NCBI GenBank assembly: GCA_916610825.1
Contig: OU744453.1
Coordinates: forward strand, 1,928,724 to 1,992,723
Source of the DNA: Haliclystus octoradiatus
Taxonomy: Eukaryota > Cnidaria > Staurozoa > Stauromedusae > Haliclystidae
Direction: 5' to 3'
DNA length: 64,000 nucleotides
Shown: piece by piece, positions 15,301 to 23,495 of the stretch
How positions within the stretch are numbered: position 1 is the first letter of the stretch
Layout of the letters: every line of letters begins with the position of its first letter
Translations under genes and position numbers: made by a program
The notes under the pieces: model-generated
The model's database searches: none
What the model was told of the DNA's origin: nothing
What the model saw: only the letters and a program-made list of their open reading frames with translations

Positions 15301-18300
15301 CATTAACCAATGAGCCACTGCCTTACTTATGATTATAGACGCTTTGACTGACGTCATCAACAAACCTACTGCTTCGACAACGTATTATTGAACAAGGCCG
15401 ACACACGCGCGTGTAATTGAAAATCAAATTATATATATAATCTGAAAATATTATGATATGATAGTATATGAGCCTATATATTTTTAATCTTTGCAATCTC
15501 AGCAAGTAGGACTGTGATTTTCATGGCAGTCTGTCAAAATACTAAGAGTTCGTTGAGAATAAGATTTTGTAAGTAAAAAAAAGATGTGAAAAATTGACCT
15601 CATAGTGCTTCTTGTTATCAAATTTTCCAGAATAATAGCATCAACATTCTTTTAAAAGGAAATAAAGTTCTATAATAAATCGCTATACTAATTTGATATT
15701 GATATCATGTTACATCTTGTTGTCAATATTTCTACGCGCTATTTATAATACATTACAGATGTCGAATGAAAGAAAAGACGATTATGAATAAATTAATTAT
15801 TTTGATAGAAAAACGAAAACAACTCATTTTGCCAGATTCGTGATATGCATATTTATTCAGAATTTATTGAAACGGACGCGATGGTTTATAGAGTGGAAAT
15901 GTTTAGTGTAGCTTCAAAGATATAAAATACCACAGCCGATGGTAATATTTAAATGCTCATGTTATGATGTCTGATGAAAAGGATAATTTACTATGTAGAA
16001 AATGAATCTACTTTACCTTGCATTTGATCGCGATATGAAATGATCATTTTTGTCAGAATTATTTCGAATAAAAGACGTCAATCTTTATTTTATTCTTATC
16101 GGGCTTACATTCTCCTTCGATAAAATATGGTTGTTAACTTATTATTGATTGGTGTATTAACTCAGAGAACCCGCTATTATGTATTTAAATGTTGTTCGGA
16201 GATTATGCCGCTCGTATAGTTTTTATTTGGATCTCATTTTGAAAATGGTAAGTTGTATTTTAATAAATATTGTTTGCTATGATCGATTATTTCATGCAAC
16301 CTTTTCGCTTTTTATTTTTGTAACACAAGGTTTGTTACACTCATCCAAACTGTATTAACTATTTAAAAGTGTTTTTAAATTATGTTTTTGTGCTTTTAAA
16401 TTCAAAGCAAAATTTTTGAACGCTGAAAATATTATAATTATTATTGTTTATCACAAATCATACGCTCAATTCAATTTAACTTTGTTAAATTTGATATACC
16501 TGAAATTAACTTTATTAAATGTTGATCAACGATAATAACAAGACACCGCTATTTTTATTCTCAAAACTGTAGTAACATACTGTGTCTTATTCGTATAGCA
16601 AGTCAACAAAATGAAATTTTAATTTTAATCGATGCCTATAACTCCTTCGTTAATTATGGAAGCAAAATCTGAAAATTAAAGCCTGCCTGCTCAAAACCAA
16701 ATGATTCATGTTTTTATATTAAATAATAAATTAAAGAAATACTTTTGTGCAATGCCTTGATTGATTCTAAACTCTGTAATTTTAGACTGTAGACAGATAA
16801 TCTATTCGAACTTTGAATATTTTTCGAATTAGTCGAACGCCAACGTCATTTTGAAAATTCTTGCAAGTTAATTTGTTTTTATGCCCCGCGATAGATTGTT
16901 CATTTCAAAACAGATTGTTTGCTCAGTGTTCTCACAAATTATATATCAAAATAGCCTTTTTAAAAGTGAAATGTTTTATATCTCGATTTTGATACAAGTA
17001 ATGAACGGCATTTTGTTTCATTAATTAATTAAATTAAGACCTAAAGTCTCTTTAATTTTCATAGCGTTTGTGCCGCGCTATATGTATTGATGATATCAAC
17101 ACTACATGAAATAGGTCTACGTTTCTTTGATTTCAAAAAAATATTTTGTTTGACCTAGTTATACTGGTAATTCAATGTAATTCAGTATTTCGTATTGTTT
17201 TAATTATAATAAAACTGATTCATTTTCAAGTTTCACTTGTTCAAACAATTTACACGCAGCTTTTAAATTCAAAGCAAAATATTTTTGTTCTGGGGATTTC
17301 AATTTGAATTCGATTTGGCTGCCCGCTAGATTATCGACCTATGAAATTTTTCAAAATCTCTGAATTTTTTAATGCAATGATATCAAATAAATTATCAGAT
17401 GAAGTATATTATTTTAAAACAACGTCATAGACCCATACTTTTCATACAACAAATTTGTTACTGTACACGGTTATCTCGACACAAATGTTTGCATAATTTC
17501 CCGACAACGGATTATCCGTATTATATCGCCAGTAAGACGTACATAAGTCGCGGACAGACACAGAAATATAGTGATATATAAACAGACAGTATTATGTATA
17601 TAAGTGATTGAGTATTGTTTTCTCCAATTATCCAATAAAATTAAATCAATGATGTGAAGAAACAAGTGGATTAATTTAATTGTTTATTTATTGTTCTCAA
17701 TGAAAACAAATGTTATTCATTATGGATTTCTTCACAAGGCAAAAGAAAATACTTGAGTAGACCAAGGAGAAATAAAATTGCTTGTCATGGCATGATCTAA
17801 ACACATGATCTAAAAATCACCAGGAAAGGCATCATTATTTATCTTGTGTTGCTAGTTACTTACTTTGTTTTCAAAAACTCTTTGTATTCCTATGTAACAT
17901 AAATGATTTTAACTCAGATTTAGTTTGAAATGTTCAAAACCAGAGGACAAAAATCGGCCGAAATAAAACCGAAATTTCGGCTAAAAAAAACGAAACTGTA
18001 TTATTTCGGTGACGGCCAAAACGACGTTTCGGTGCATCCCTATTTTCTAGGATCCTAGAAGGCTAAATCTTTTGCCAGGCTGGTGAATGTTGTGTAGCAT
18101 GATGTTATGTATCATGGTAAAAACCCAAAGTCAATTTTATTTGCAGTTTAAAGCCCAGGGCAAACGACGGCAACTTTCACGCAACATATCTGTTTTTGTC
18201 TGACAAGTGTTTTCGTGTTCTAAAGCAGTCTTTTCAGCACGGCTAAACGGTTCCGACTTTTTCAAGACTTTTCTATAACAACTCAGGGTGGGATTAAAGG

Positions 18301-19658
18301 GAGGCCACGGAGAAGTCATAAAATCGAAAGAGTTCGATACGTTTCGAACGGAATAGTTCGAAAAGGATAACGAAGACGTTCGATAACAAAAACCCTTGGA
18401 AAGACTTGGAAATGTTTGATGGCCATGAAACACAATGCGACAAATAATATACACGACACAACACATTAGACAAAATCAAAAGAGTGGCTAAATGACAAGG
18501 ATTTTCGAAGGATATAAAAGTCGCGCAAATGTTGCCGTCGTTTGCCTAGGGCTTAACACATGCAAAATTGAAATGGTCAATGATTCTAATTGCATAATTT
18601 CTGTGGGATTACAGTGAAACCTGTATAAAGCAGCTATGAGGTGTTAAATTGACCTATATATATATATATATACAAACAGCCTTTAACAAAGACATCCTAT
18701 TTGTTGATCGACTCTATGGTCTCATAAAATGAAACCAGCGATTTCTACATGGAGGAATTAGGCAATTTTGAAATTTGTTAAACCGGAATTTTATACTGGT
18801 CTAACAATTAGTCTTTGTTTCTAATTATGTCAATACCATAATTAGGAAAATCCTATGCTTGTGGTATACCGATAAGAGTTTTCAAATTAACAGATTTTAC
18901 AATAAATGCCAATGCTAATGAATGTATTTCAACAACGTTTCGACTTGATGATGGCTTTTTGTGAAAGTTGAAACGTTGTCAAAATACATTTATTGGCGTT
19001 GGCATTTATTGTAAAATCCTATGTTTGTATATCTATAATTCTATCATGTAAACGTCCTCTTTTACGACTTGCTATTTCACTGTACGGTTGTGTACTGTTG
19101 TATCAAAGAGTTCTGACTAACGACCATAGTAGCCTTTAGCATCTCTCCCTGTAGCATCAGCAGACACGACCTACCATTATTATAATAAGGAATACCAACC
19201 ATAAATATGGACTGTGTTGTTATTTAATCTGGCACAATTTCGAAAAACTTTCCCCATGCTCTAAGAATGGCACCCCCAAGAAACCTCTTCCCTAATACAA
19301 TATGTCGAAACATCGGCGACCTGTCTATTATGATCAAATTTTATACTGTTGGCTGTCGCTGTTATAAACATATTTTGCTGTATTTTAAAATTCCATGTGA
19401 TATTTTACTTGACAGATGGAAGATGTTAATGAAAGATCTCAAACCCGTGATCTCATGTCACAATATATGGCACCACCAAGTCGCACAGATGATCCTAAAC
19501 AAACAGATTCTGGATTTGTCGTAGTTGGGGCACCATGGGGTCAAGATATTCCTGATACAACCAACACAAGTGATTTCCCTACATTAGGACCTCAAGCAAC
19601 AAATGGATCAGGGGGTCAAGGAAAGGTCTGGGGATCATGGGGGGGCGGACGCCATTAA
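198..19658 (+). CDS. HDLBP: vigilin, KH domains 3-14 and C-terminal tail (5' end outside window)
   Basis: Vigilin is a cytoplasmic multi-KH protein that binds RNA, is associated with ribosomes and the ER, and affects mRNA stability and translation. Twelve exons join in frame (198-300, 1269-1372, 2579-2686, 3190-3294, 3594-3815, 6509-6946, 7336-7641, 7772-7906, 9635-10132, 10343-10819, 11060-11275, 19416-19658), giving 985 codons including TAA. Every intron has GT..AG ends. The exons encode twelve successive KH domains. Counting back from the C-terminus they match KH3 to KH14 of vertebrate vigilin, including a long acidic insertion in KH11 and a tail with GFVV..APW and FPTLG motifs. GXXG loops are visible in all but KH10. 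KH1, KH2, the N-terminus and the promoter must lie upstream of base 1. Most exon joints fall in phase 0, and several exons carry two whole KH domains. The last intron (8.1 kb) is swollen by Helitron-like elements. Confidence 0.97.
301..1268 (+). other. vigilin intron with a foldback MITE-like repeat
   Basis: No coding signal. Bases 694-738 and 937-981 are inverted copies of each other (both contain a 'cctattaatgttgg'-like segment next to a tttttatttcgcc/ggcaaaataaaaa segment). This suggests a roughly 290 bp foldback MITE at about 694-981; a third partial copy of the motif lies inside it at 758-800. No clear target-site duplication was seen. Confidence 0.5.
1269..1372 (+). CDS. HDLBP: vigilin exon, second half of KH3
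   Basis: Acceptor aacctag, donor gtagga. It encodes VSVEMPPLDSNDDTITLRGE and following residues, one of the best conserved stretches of vigilin. It completes the split glycine codon of the previous exon. Confidence 0.95.
2061..2389. mobile_element. MITE with 9-bp target-site duplication (MULE-like)
   Basis: The terminal inverted repeats begin TAGYCTGCGTACCAGCCCC and continue inward for about 60 bp (both arms carry a 'gggtctgtgaactaatgtg' segment). The direct repeat ACAAATAAC flanks both ends (2052-2060 and 2390-2398). A 9-bp duplication is typical of Mutator-like elements; assignment to that superfamily is inference. It has no coding capacity and lies in a vigilin intron. Confidence 0.8.
2579..2686 (+). 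CDS. HDLBP: vigilin exon, first half of KH4
   Basis: Acceptor ctgtttcag, donor gtagta. It encodes a linker followed by APRWLHRFIIGKKGQNIK. The GXXG loop is GKKG. Confidence 0.95.
3190..3294 (+). CDS. HDLBP: vigilin exon, second half of KH4
   Basis: Acceptor tttatttag, donor gtaagc. It encodes VHVEFNEDSDLIVLEGPPNE and the closing helix of KH4, phase 0 at both ends. Confidence 0.94.
3594..3815 (+). CDS. HDLBP: vigilin exon, KH5
   Basis: Acceptor gtgtcttag, donor gtaaat. It encodes one complete KH domain (WHRHIIGKSGSNVNRIKNE; GXXG = GKSG), 74 codons, phase 0. Confidence 0.95.
4083..5898. mobile_element. non-autonomous hAT element, copy 1
   Basis: The terminal inverted repeats start CAGAGCCATCGATATACAAG and are about 30 bp long. 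An 8-bp direct duplication CACAAACC flanks the element (4075-4082 and 5899-5906). CAG.G-type ends plus an 8-bp duplication are the hallmarks of the hAT superfamily. The interior (1.8 kb) has no long ORF, so it depends on a transposase elsewhere. A second near-identical copy is at 58312-60115, and a shorter relative with the same ends is at 8010-8681. It lies in the KH5-KH6 intron of vigilin. Confidence 0.85.
6070..6427 (-). repeat. tRNA-derived SINE, minus orientation
   Basis: Read on the minus strand, the 6427 end begins with a tRNA-like head: GGATTAGCTCAGATGG (box A-like) and, about 50 bases on, GGTTCAAATC (box B-like). The remainder matches, with divergence, the plus-strand copy at 54536-54900 (shared segments around the 'gcgacgca' and 'gttaaacgc' motifs). 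This is a SINE with an RNA polymerase III type promoter. It sits in the same vigilin intron as hAT copy 1. The 113-residue ORF inside it is not a gene. Confidence 0.7.
6509..6946 (+). CDS. HDLBP: vigilin exon, KH6 and KH7
   Basis: Acceptor catcttag, donor gtaagt. It encodes two KH domains back to back: FHGNIIGSKGEKIREVRE (KH6) and FHRNVIGKGGNIIKKIKEE (KH7), 146 codons, phase 0. Confidence 0.96.
7336..7641 (+). CDS. HDLBP: vigilin exon, KH8 and first half of KH9
   Basis: Acceptor tctctttag, donor gtaggt. It encodes SIIGSKGRLIRSIMEECGD (KH8) and RAKPEYHKFLIGRSGIHIKK (start of KH9). The IRAKPEYHKFLIG stretch is nearly invariant among animal vigilins. Confidence 0.96.
7772..7906 (+). CDS. HDLBP: vigilin exon, second half of KH9
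   Basis: Acceptor cttgtaacag, donor gtatgt. It encodes IREETGAHIMFPSSKDTEKD and the end of KH9, 45 codons. Confidence 0.95.
7907..9634 (+). other. vigilin intron between KH9 and KH10
   Basis: A 1.7 kb intron with no coding signal. It holds the short hAT-type element at 8010-8681. The 9245-9365 segment is a diverged repeat of 2800-2960 in an earlier intron (both share a 'gacttttagcggat' core), so it is probably an older dispersed repeat. Confidence 0.55.
8010..8681. mobile_element. short hAT-type MITE
   Basis: The terminal inverted repeats CAGAGCCATCTATTTACAAG are closely similar to those of the 1.8 kb elements at 4083 and 58312. Flanks are TGAAAACC (left) and GGAAAACC (right), an 8-bp duplication with one change. 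At 672 bp with no coding capacity, it is a deletion derivative or relative of the same hAT family. Confidence 0.78.
9635..10132 (+). CDS. HDLBP: vigilin exon, KH10 (degenerate loop) and KH11
   Basis: Acceptor ccttcacag, donor gtgagt, 166 codons. KH10 reads YHRHFIAHRAQVLHEISNEF, so the RNA-gripping GXXG loop is replaced by AHRA. KH11 has a normal GPKG loop and a long acidic insertion (about residues 114-144 of the exon) before RKCDVIVISG, at the position where vertebrate vigilin also has an insertion. An upstream in-frame ATG at 9587 is intronic, not a start. Confidence 0.96.
10343..10819 (+). CDS. HDLBP: vigilin exon, KH12 and KH13
   Basis: Acceptor gattttgatag, donor gtgagt, 159 codons. KH12 is FDMHRFIIGNKGSNVRELMN; KH13 is KHRPKIIGKKGIVIQKLR. 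They are separated by a charged linker EEENEERKLRSF that is conserved in the family. Confidence 0.96.
11060..11275 (+). CDS. HDLBP: vigilin exon, KH14
   Basis: Acceptor ctctatcag, donor gtaagt. It encodes IHSRIIGQKGRSVKKIMETY to LLMLQEEY, the last KH domain, 72 codons, phase 0. Confidence 0.96.
11555..14563 (-). mobile_element. Helitron-like element, copy A (inner unit of dimer)
   Basis: About 3.0 kb, non-autonomous. Its 3' end is at the left: on the minus strand it finishes with a hairpin (GGTCCATTATGGACC, 11569-11583), then about ten bases, then CTAT where the other copies have CTAG. The 5' end abuts copy B and begins TAATATACATAATAC, lacking the TCACT found at the outer 5' ends. No Rep/helicase ORF is present. 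A tRNA-like segment lies at 12251-12322. The ORF repeated in all copies (about 60 codons, at 14359-14541 on plus) runs antisense to the element. Confidence 0.75.
12251..12322 (-). repeat. tRNA-like segment in Helitron copy A
   Basis: On the minus strand a 70-base segment has tRNA-like internal promoter elements: GGCCGATTGGTTAATGC (box A-like) and AGTCCAAATCCGCC (box B-like). The D-arm and anticodon arm are not convincingly foldable by eye. It looks like a tRNA-derived remnant carried by the Helitron, not a functional tRNA gene. The same segment is in copies B, C and D. Confidence 0.4.
14564..17607 (-). mobile_element. Helitron-like element, copy B (outer unit of dimer)
   Basis: Same family as copy A. 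On the minus strand it begins TCACTTATATACATAATAC at 17607, preceded by A. It ends with the hairpin, ten bases and CTAG (14564-14567), directly followed by copy A. A 5'-TC, a hairpin upstream of a 3'-CTRR end, insertion between A and T, and the absence of TIRs and target duplication are the defining Helitron features. There is no transposase. Confidence 0.8.
15255..15327 (-). repeat. tRNA-like segment in Helitron copy B
   Basis: Equivalent of the segment in copy A. Minus strand reads TAAGGCAGTGGCTCATTGG ... GTCAGTTCAAATCCGCC. The B-box-like GTTCAAATCC is intact here. Confidence 0.45.
17930..18050 (-). mobile_element. possible single end of an hAT element
   Basis: On the minus strand the segment begins TAGGGATGCACCGAAACG, which resembles the widespread GGGATGCACCGA ends of hAT MITEs in animals, followed by CCGAAAT repeats. 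No partner end was found within several hundred bases, so this is a fragment at best. Confidence 0.35.
18152..18553. mobile_element. PIF/Harbinger-type MITE
   Basis: 402 bp with inverted ends AGCCC..GGCAAACGACGG; arms match for at least 22 bp with one small length difference. It is flanked by TAA on both sides (18149-18151 and 18554-18556). A 3-bp TWA duplication is typical of PIF/Harbinger. A related DDE_Tnp_4 transposase remnant lies 1.9 kb downstream; whether it is the source is not shown. The ORFs inside are not genes. Confidence 0.65.
18894..19017. repeat. short foldback repeat
   Basis: Bases 18894-18947 and 18966-19017 are inverted copies (both arms contain ACAATAAATGCCAA and CAACGTTTC). 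The 124-base unit can form a near-complete hairpin. It lies in the last vigilin intron. No target duplication was identified. Confidence 0.65.
19416..19658 (+). CDS. HDLBP: vigilin terminal exon (C-terminal tail and stop)
   Basis: Acceptor ttacttgacag, 80 codons, stop TAA. The tail after KH14 includes GFVVVGAPWGQD, SDFPTLGPQA and a Gly/Trp-rich end (VWGSWGGGRH). These correspond to the GFVV..APW, EEFPSFG and terminal PWG motifs of vertebrate vigilin. The first codon happens to be ATG but is internal. Confidence 0.95.
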   Translation: MEDVNERSQTRDLMSQYMAPPSRTDDPKQTDSGFVVVGAPWGQDIPDTTNTSDFPTLGPQATNGSGGQGKVWGSWGGGRH

Positions 19659-19661
19659 TAG

Positions 19662-19667
19662 AATAAA
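19662..19667 (+). promoter_or_regulatory. candidate polyadenylation signal for vigilin
   Basis: AATAAA lies only three bases after the stop codon, which would make a very short 3' UTR. An ATTAAA-containing A-rich stretch at about 19826 is an alternative. Confidence 0.35.
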
Positions 19668-19854
19668 TGACGTACATAAAACGAAAGGGGCTTTATATTT
19701 TAAATTAGATAGAGTCATAATTTACGTATTGTGTAATCAAATGAATTGTGATGTACGTTTATACGTTATATCATGTCAACTTTTTTCTTGCTGTCTTGAA
19801 TATTGTAGCGAAAATGTCTCAAAATTATTAAAAAAAATATATACAAAGATATAA

Positions 19855-20148
19855 ATAATTGTTTATGGTTTTTGATTTAATTATTTGTCGATAACTTCCA
19901 AATAGTGTCATCGATCGATAACGTATGTTGAAGAAAAGTCAATTAAATAAAACAGCAAGATAGACAGATTTGTGATAGGATAAACGATCATATTTGAAAA
20001 TTTTATTGTTTCTTGACAGCTTGTTTATGTTCTTGATAGTGTTTATACGTTTTTATGCAGTTATTCAGACAATATTTTATACATATTGGATATGTGGTGT
20101 ATTATATATATATATATTATCAGTCCCTTGTTCACTCACTGAGCAGTA
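19855..20148. other. intergenic, AT-rich
   Basis: Between vigilin and the transposase remnant; only a short TA run (about 20102-20118) stands out. Confidence 0.5.
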
Positions 20149-20173
20149 CTGATGAAGGCTAATGACCAGAAAC
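20149..20173 (+). ncRNA. hammerhead-like core motif
   Basis: CTGATGA, then a short hairpin (GG CTAATGA CC), then GAAAC. This spacing is that of the hammerhead ribozyme catalytic core. Stems I and III could not be confirmed by eye. It is followed by TTA/TAT-rich microsatellite sequence. Confidence 0.4.
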
Positions 20174-20188
20174 ATGTACTTGTCTGCT

Positions 20189-20300
20189 GCTATATATATT
20201 ATTATATATTATTATATATTGTTATTATTATTGTTATTGTTATTATTATTGTTATTATTATTATTATATATTATTATTTATTATTATATTATTTATTGAT
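20189..20300. repeat. (TTA/TAT)n-rich microsatellite
   Basis: Imperfect TTATTA/TATTAT/TTGTTA repeats for about 110 bases directly after the hammerhead-like motif. The position resembles the tail of the retroelement at 39168-39448. The 61-residue ORF across it is low complexity. Confidence 0.8.
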
Positions 20301-20458
20301 CTTATACAGTGTTTTCACCTACGTCATAATTCTGTGAAAATATTTTGTTGGCCGCCATGCTGGTTCACTCGCAGCTTGATTTTGTAGTGTGATTACTGTG
20401 TTTTCTCGTATGTTGAGTTCGAAATTTTATACATCAAACATAGTTTAAGTATGGTTTT

Positions 20459-21786
20459 TTGCATTCTAATCTGATTCATTCTGATCTAACTGATAAAATT
20501 CTACAAAATGAGCGTGTTTGTTTTAAACATTTCGTTTCTGGTAAGGCAGCTGAGCCATGGGACAGATTCAACACTGACTGGGTCCCTACTATCGAGCTGG
20601 GTTACATTAAACCGATGCCAAACCCAAGTGAAATCGCTGCTTCGCAACAGCGTGCTGAGAGACCTAGGGAAAAGCGTAGGAAGGACGACTCTCGTGTTGC
20701 AATAGAACAGGAGTGTAGGTCAAAATTACAAAAATTAGATCAACCCGGGATATCAATCAAACACATATTTAGTAGTGAAAACTCAATTGGTTCATCTCCT
20801 TTTACATCAAGATCAACACAAACAGAGGAGTTTGACTATTTATATCAAGCTCAAGGTAGTATGGCCAGTGCAGAAATTTCATTTAATGAAGGTTATTTCA
20901 AAGATGATGATAAAAAGGTTTTATTCTACACTGGTCTGCCATCGTTTTCAGTTTTGAAGGCTACTTTTGATTTTATTAGCCCTCATGTCAAAAGAAGAGG
21001 ATGCCTTTTATTACCTTTCCAGGAGTTTATTTTGGTCCTCCTCAAACTAAGATTAAATGTGCCTCACCAAGATCTGGCATACCGTTTCAATGTATCCTTA
21101 CCAACTGTCTCCAGGGTTATAACCTACTGGCTTGTCATCATGGATGATTGTTTAACTCTCCTGATAAAGTGGCCCTCAAGAGAAAGCTCGTGGAGGACCA
21201 TGCCTGCTTGTTTTCAGTTGTCGTTCGGTTGTAAGGTTTCTGTCATCATCGACTGTTTGAGGTTTTTATTGATCGTCCAAGCAACCTTCTAGCAAGAGCT
21301 CAAACTTTCAGCAACTACAAATACCACAACACGGCTGATTGGGATTACCCCTCAGGGATCCATTTTATTTGTTTCCAAGTCATGGGGAGGAAGAACATCG
21401 GACAAACACCTCACCCTGAATTGTGGACTACTTAACCACACACTGCCTGGTGATGTTGTGCTTGCGGACAGAGGATTCACCATACACGAAGCTGTTTGGT
21501 ATCGTCAAGCAAATTTAAACATCCCCACTTTCACGAAGGGTAAAGATCAGCTGGACCCTATCGATATTGAAAATACCAGGGGAATAGCAAATGTGCGAAT
21601 ACATGTCGAGAGAGTTATTGGCTCGCTTCGGCAGAAGTTTTCCATTTTGCAATCGACCATTCCCCTTGATTATCTCATTTGTAAGAACTCCGGTTCAGGA
21701 AATAGGGACATCCCACTACTGGACCGGATTATCAGGGTGTGTTCAGCACTTGTAAACCTATGTCCCCCGATAGTACCTTTTGATTA
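20459..21786 (+). pseudogene. THAP / DDE_Tnp_4 (PIF-Harbinger-clade) transposase, frameshifted
   Basis: The product would bind DNA through a THAP finger and cut with a DDE nuclease. Visible in order: the C-terminal part of a THAP domain (VCFKHFVSGK..DWVPTIELGY), a basic linker, an HTH (FYTGLPSFSVLKATFDFISP; LRLNVPHQDLAYRFNVSLPT) and the DDE core start (KVSVIIDC). After a frameshift near 21255 come [20 protein letters not shown], after a second near 21332 [20 protein letters not shown], then [35 protein letters not shown] and the C-terminus. The N-terminal zinc-binding half of THAP is missing or decayed. The closest relatives I know are IS4EU/ISL2EU-type elements; this is family knowledge, not a search result. 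No TIRs were identified. Confidence 0.85.
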
Positions 21787-21951
21787 ACTTTGCAGATTAC
21801 AGACCAAAATATGTAACATAACAATTAACAATTATCATCAAACGAGTTTATTACTCACAGTCACACTCAAAGGCGAAAAACAAACTCTTTAAAAATTATA
21901 AGTAATTAGCATTTACACAACAAGATGTAGCAAATTCCTAGAGAAAATCTT

Positions 21952-22119
21952 CCCCTGTGAAAAGCAGTTGATGAGTTGATGAACGTTAAATCGTCCTCGT
22001 TTCATGAACTTTTAATGGTAATTCATGAACTGTTCATAAATTATCATGAAGTTCACGAAAATGGGGCGATTTAACGTTCATGAACTTTTCATGAACTCAT
22101 CAACTGCTTTTCACAGGGG
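21952..22119. mobile_element. 168-bp palindromic MITE
   Basis: The ends are perfect inverted copies, CCCCTGTGAAAAGCAGTTGA, and pairing continues inward (GATGAACGTTAAATCG / CGATTTAACGTTCATG) with internal TTCATGAAC repeats. No target duplication was recognised, so the superfamily is open. Confidence 0.8.
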
Positions 22120-22764
22120 CACGTTTCCACCAGGAAAATAACTTCTCATTTCTATGTAAAATAATTAATGAATTGCCCTTCAAATGCATTCAAACTGGAT
22201 ATGTCTTTGCTGTGATTGATTGTTAGCTAACCACCCTGCCAAGCCTGCTTTATATGGTTTGAACCACTCCTGGATTTTCACAGTTACTTGAGAACAATTT
22301 ACAACAAAATTTATATTCCCTTCAAAATAAATAAGTAGCATGCCCATTCATAATTTGATTTTAGATCAATAAGAAACAGTTTAGATTCACACACTATAAT
22401 AATTATCAATAAAAGTTCGTGAAAAATTCACCTGTATGAAAGGTCAGATTTTACAACTCTTGTATTTTAGGCCTACCCTGCATAATATCCCGCATCACTT
22501 GATTCCCCATTTTTAACTGCACCATGATATCAGGCACGTTTGATATGTATCAAAAAGACAGTTCCTCAATGTAAATACCTAACACTATTCAGATAATGCA
22601 AGCTCAGCACAAGTAAATTTAATGACACAAACAACTCAAATAAACTCCAAGATAACTTTTACTAGTTATAAACAACGTCAAGAGAAATTTCAAAGTAATT
22701 AGTAAATCAAAGTAATATTTACAAGTATCACCATACTGGTATCTTTACACAAGTACGATACATA
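22120..22764. other. no gene recognised
   Basis: AT-rich sequence between the palindromic MITE and the protease ORF; presumably includes the 3' flank of the protease ORF. No repeat or coding signal was seen. Confidence 0.5.
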
Positions 22765-23406
22765 TTATGATTTTGTTGGAAATAATTCAAATGAATTGTT
22801 CTTGAGGCATTTCAGTAGGTGCTGCCTCATATTTTTATCATCGAATTGGACGACTCTAGGATCAATATCGTAGTATAAGCAAGTTGCGAACGCAAGGGCA
22901 AATACACCACAGTCACTTCCGTTACTCTGTTGCTGAACAGGAGCAACTACAACTCTAGGCGAATGTGCACATAAACACGAGACAAGCTCCTGAACCTCAT
23001 CGAGTATAATGCTGCTGAACAAGCTGTCAAATAACGAAACTGTGTTTTCGTCACTTTTTAAAGAACTAATGCAAACCCAATGCGACCCACCAGTGTGCAA
23101 TATCTGGATAAAATCTGAAGTAACAACGTCAAAATTTTTTGCGGAACCCAATTGGGGACGCTGAGGCTTGTGAAGAGAATTATTTAAATAACTGAGATAA
23201 ATTTGTGATTGATGAATAATACCCCCATTGAGCCAACCAGTTTCACATTTTACCAAATCAAAATCATGTTCCTCTAGAGCTCCAAGTGAAAGATATTTTT
23301 CTGTTTTTCCTGTACAATATGCTACAAATTGAATGTCACTATCACTGTCACTTGAAATATATTGCTGTTCTATTGCAAAGATGGTTAAGGTAATATAGGC
23401 TAACAT
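22765..23406 (-). CDS. Ulp1/C48-like cysteine protease exon
   Basis: A 213-codon ORF with the signatures of a Ulp1-type (SUMO protease fold) peptidase: GWLNGGIIHQSQ near residue 57, QILHTGGSHWV with the catalytic His near 109, VSLFDSLFSS with the catalytic Asp near 125, QQQSNGSDCGVFALAFAT with the oxyanion Gln and catalytic Cys near 160-166, and a closing MRQHLLKCLKN helix. Such proteins occur both as host genes and as passengers of animal DNA transposons. The true 5' boundary may be a splice acceptor (tttgcaatag on the minus strand, exon beginning at 23369) rather than the ATG at 23406. No upstream exon was recognised. The catalytic residues are intact and there are no stops, so it may be functional. 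Confidence 0.7.
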   Translation of the reverse strand: MLAYITLTIFAIEQQYISSDSDSDIQFVAYCTGKTEKYLSLGALEEHDFDLVKCETGWLNGGIIHQSQIYLSYLNNSLHKPQRPQLGSAKNFDVVTSDFIQILHTGGSHWVCISSLKSDENTVSLFDSLFSSIILDEVQELVSCLCAHSPRVVVAPVQQQSNGSDCGVFALAFATCLYYDIDPRVVQFDDKNMRQHLLKCLKNNSFELFPTKS

Positions 23407-23495
23407 TGCTTATAACTCCTGCCAATTAATTTTCTTGCAAATATGGTTAAGGTAATGTAACATTGCTTATAACTCCTGCCAATTAATTTTCTTTC
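23381..23495. repeat. tandem duplication of about 58 bp
   Basis: The segment from 'atggttaaggtaatat' through 'ctgccaattaattttctt' occurs twice in direct orientation (about 23381-23438 and 23441-23494) with few differences. The first copy overlaps the 5' end of the protease ORF, which supports placing the real coding boundary inside the ORF at 23369. Confidence 0.7.

Larger units (their letters stand above)
11276..19415 (+). other. 8.1 kb last intron of vigilin
   Basis: It separates KH14 from the C-terminal tail exon. Most of it is two tandem Helitron-like elements (11555-17607). Downstream lie a possible hAT end (about 17945-18045), a Harbinger-type MITE (18152-18553) and a foldback repeat (18894-19017). 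The first 280 bases hold nothing recognisable. Confidence 0.85.

Noticed and set aside
15255..15327. Functional tRNA gene
   Set aside because: Box-like motifs are present but the acceptor and anticodon stems do not pair well by eye, and it is repeated inside mobile elements.
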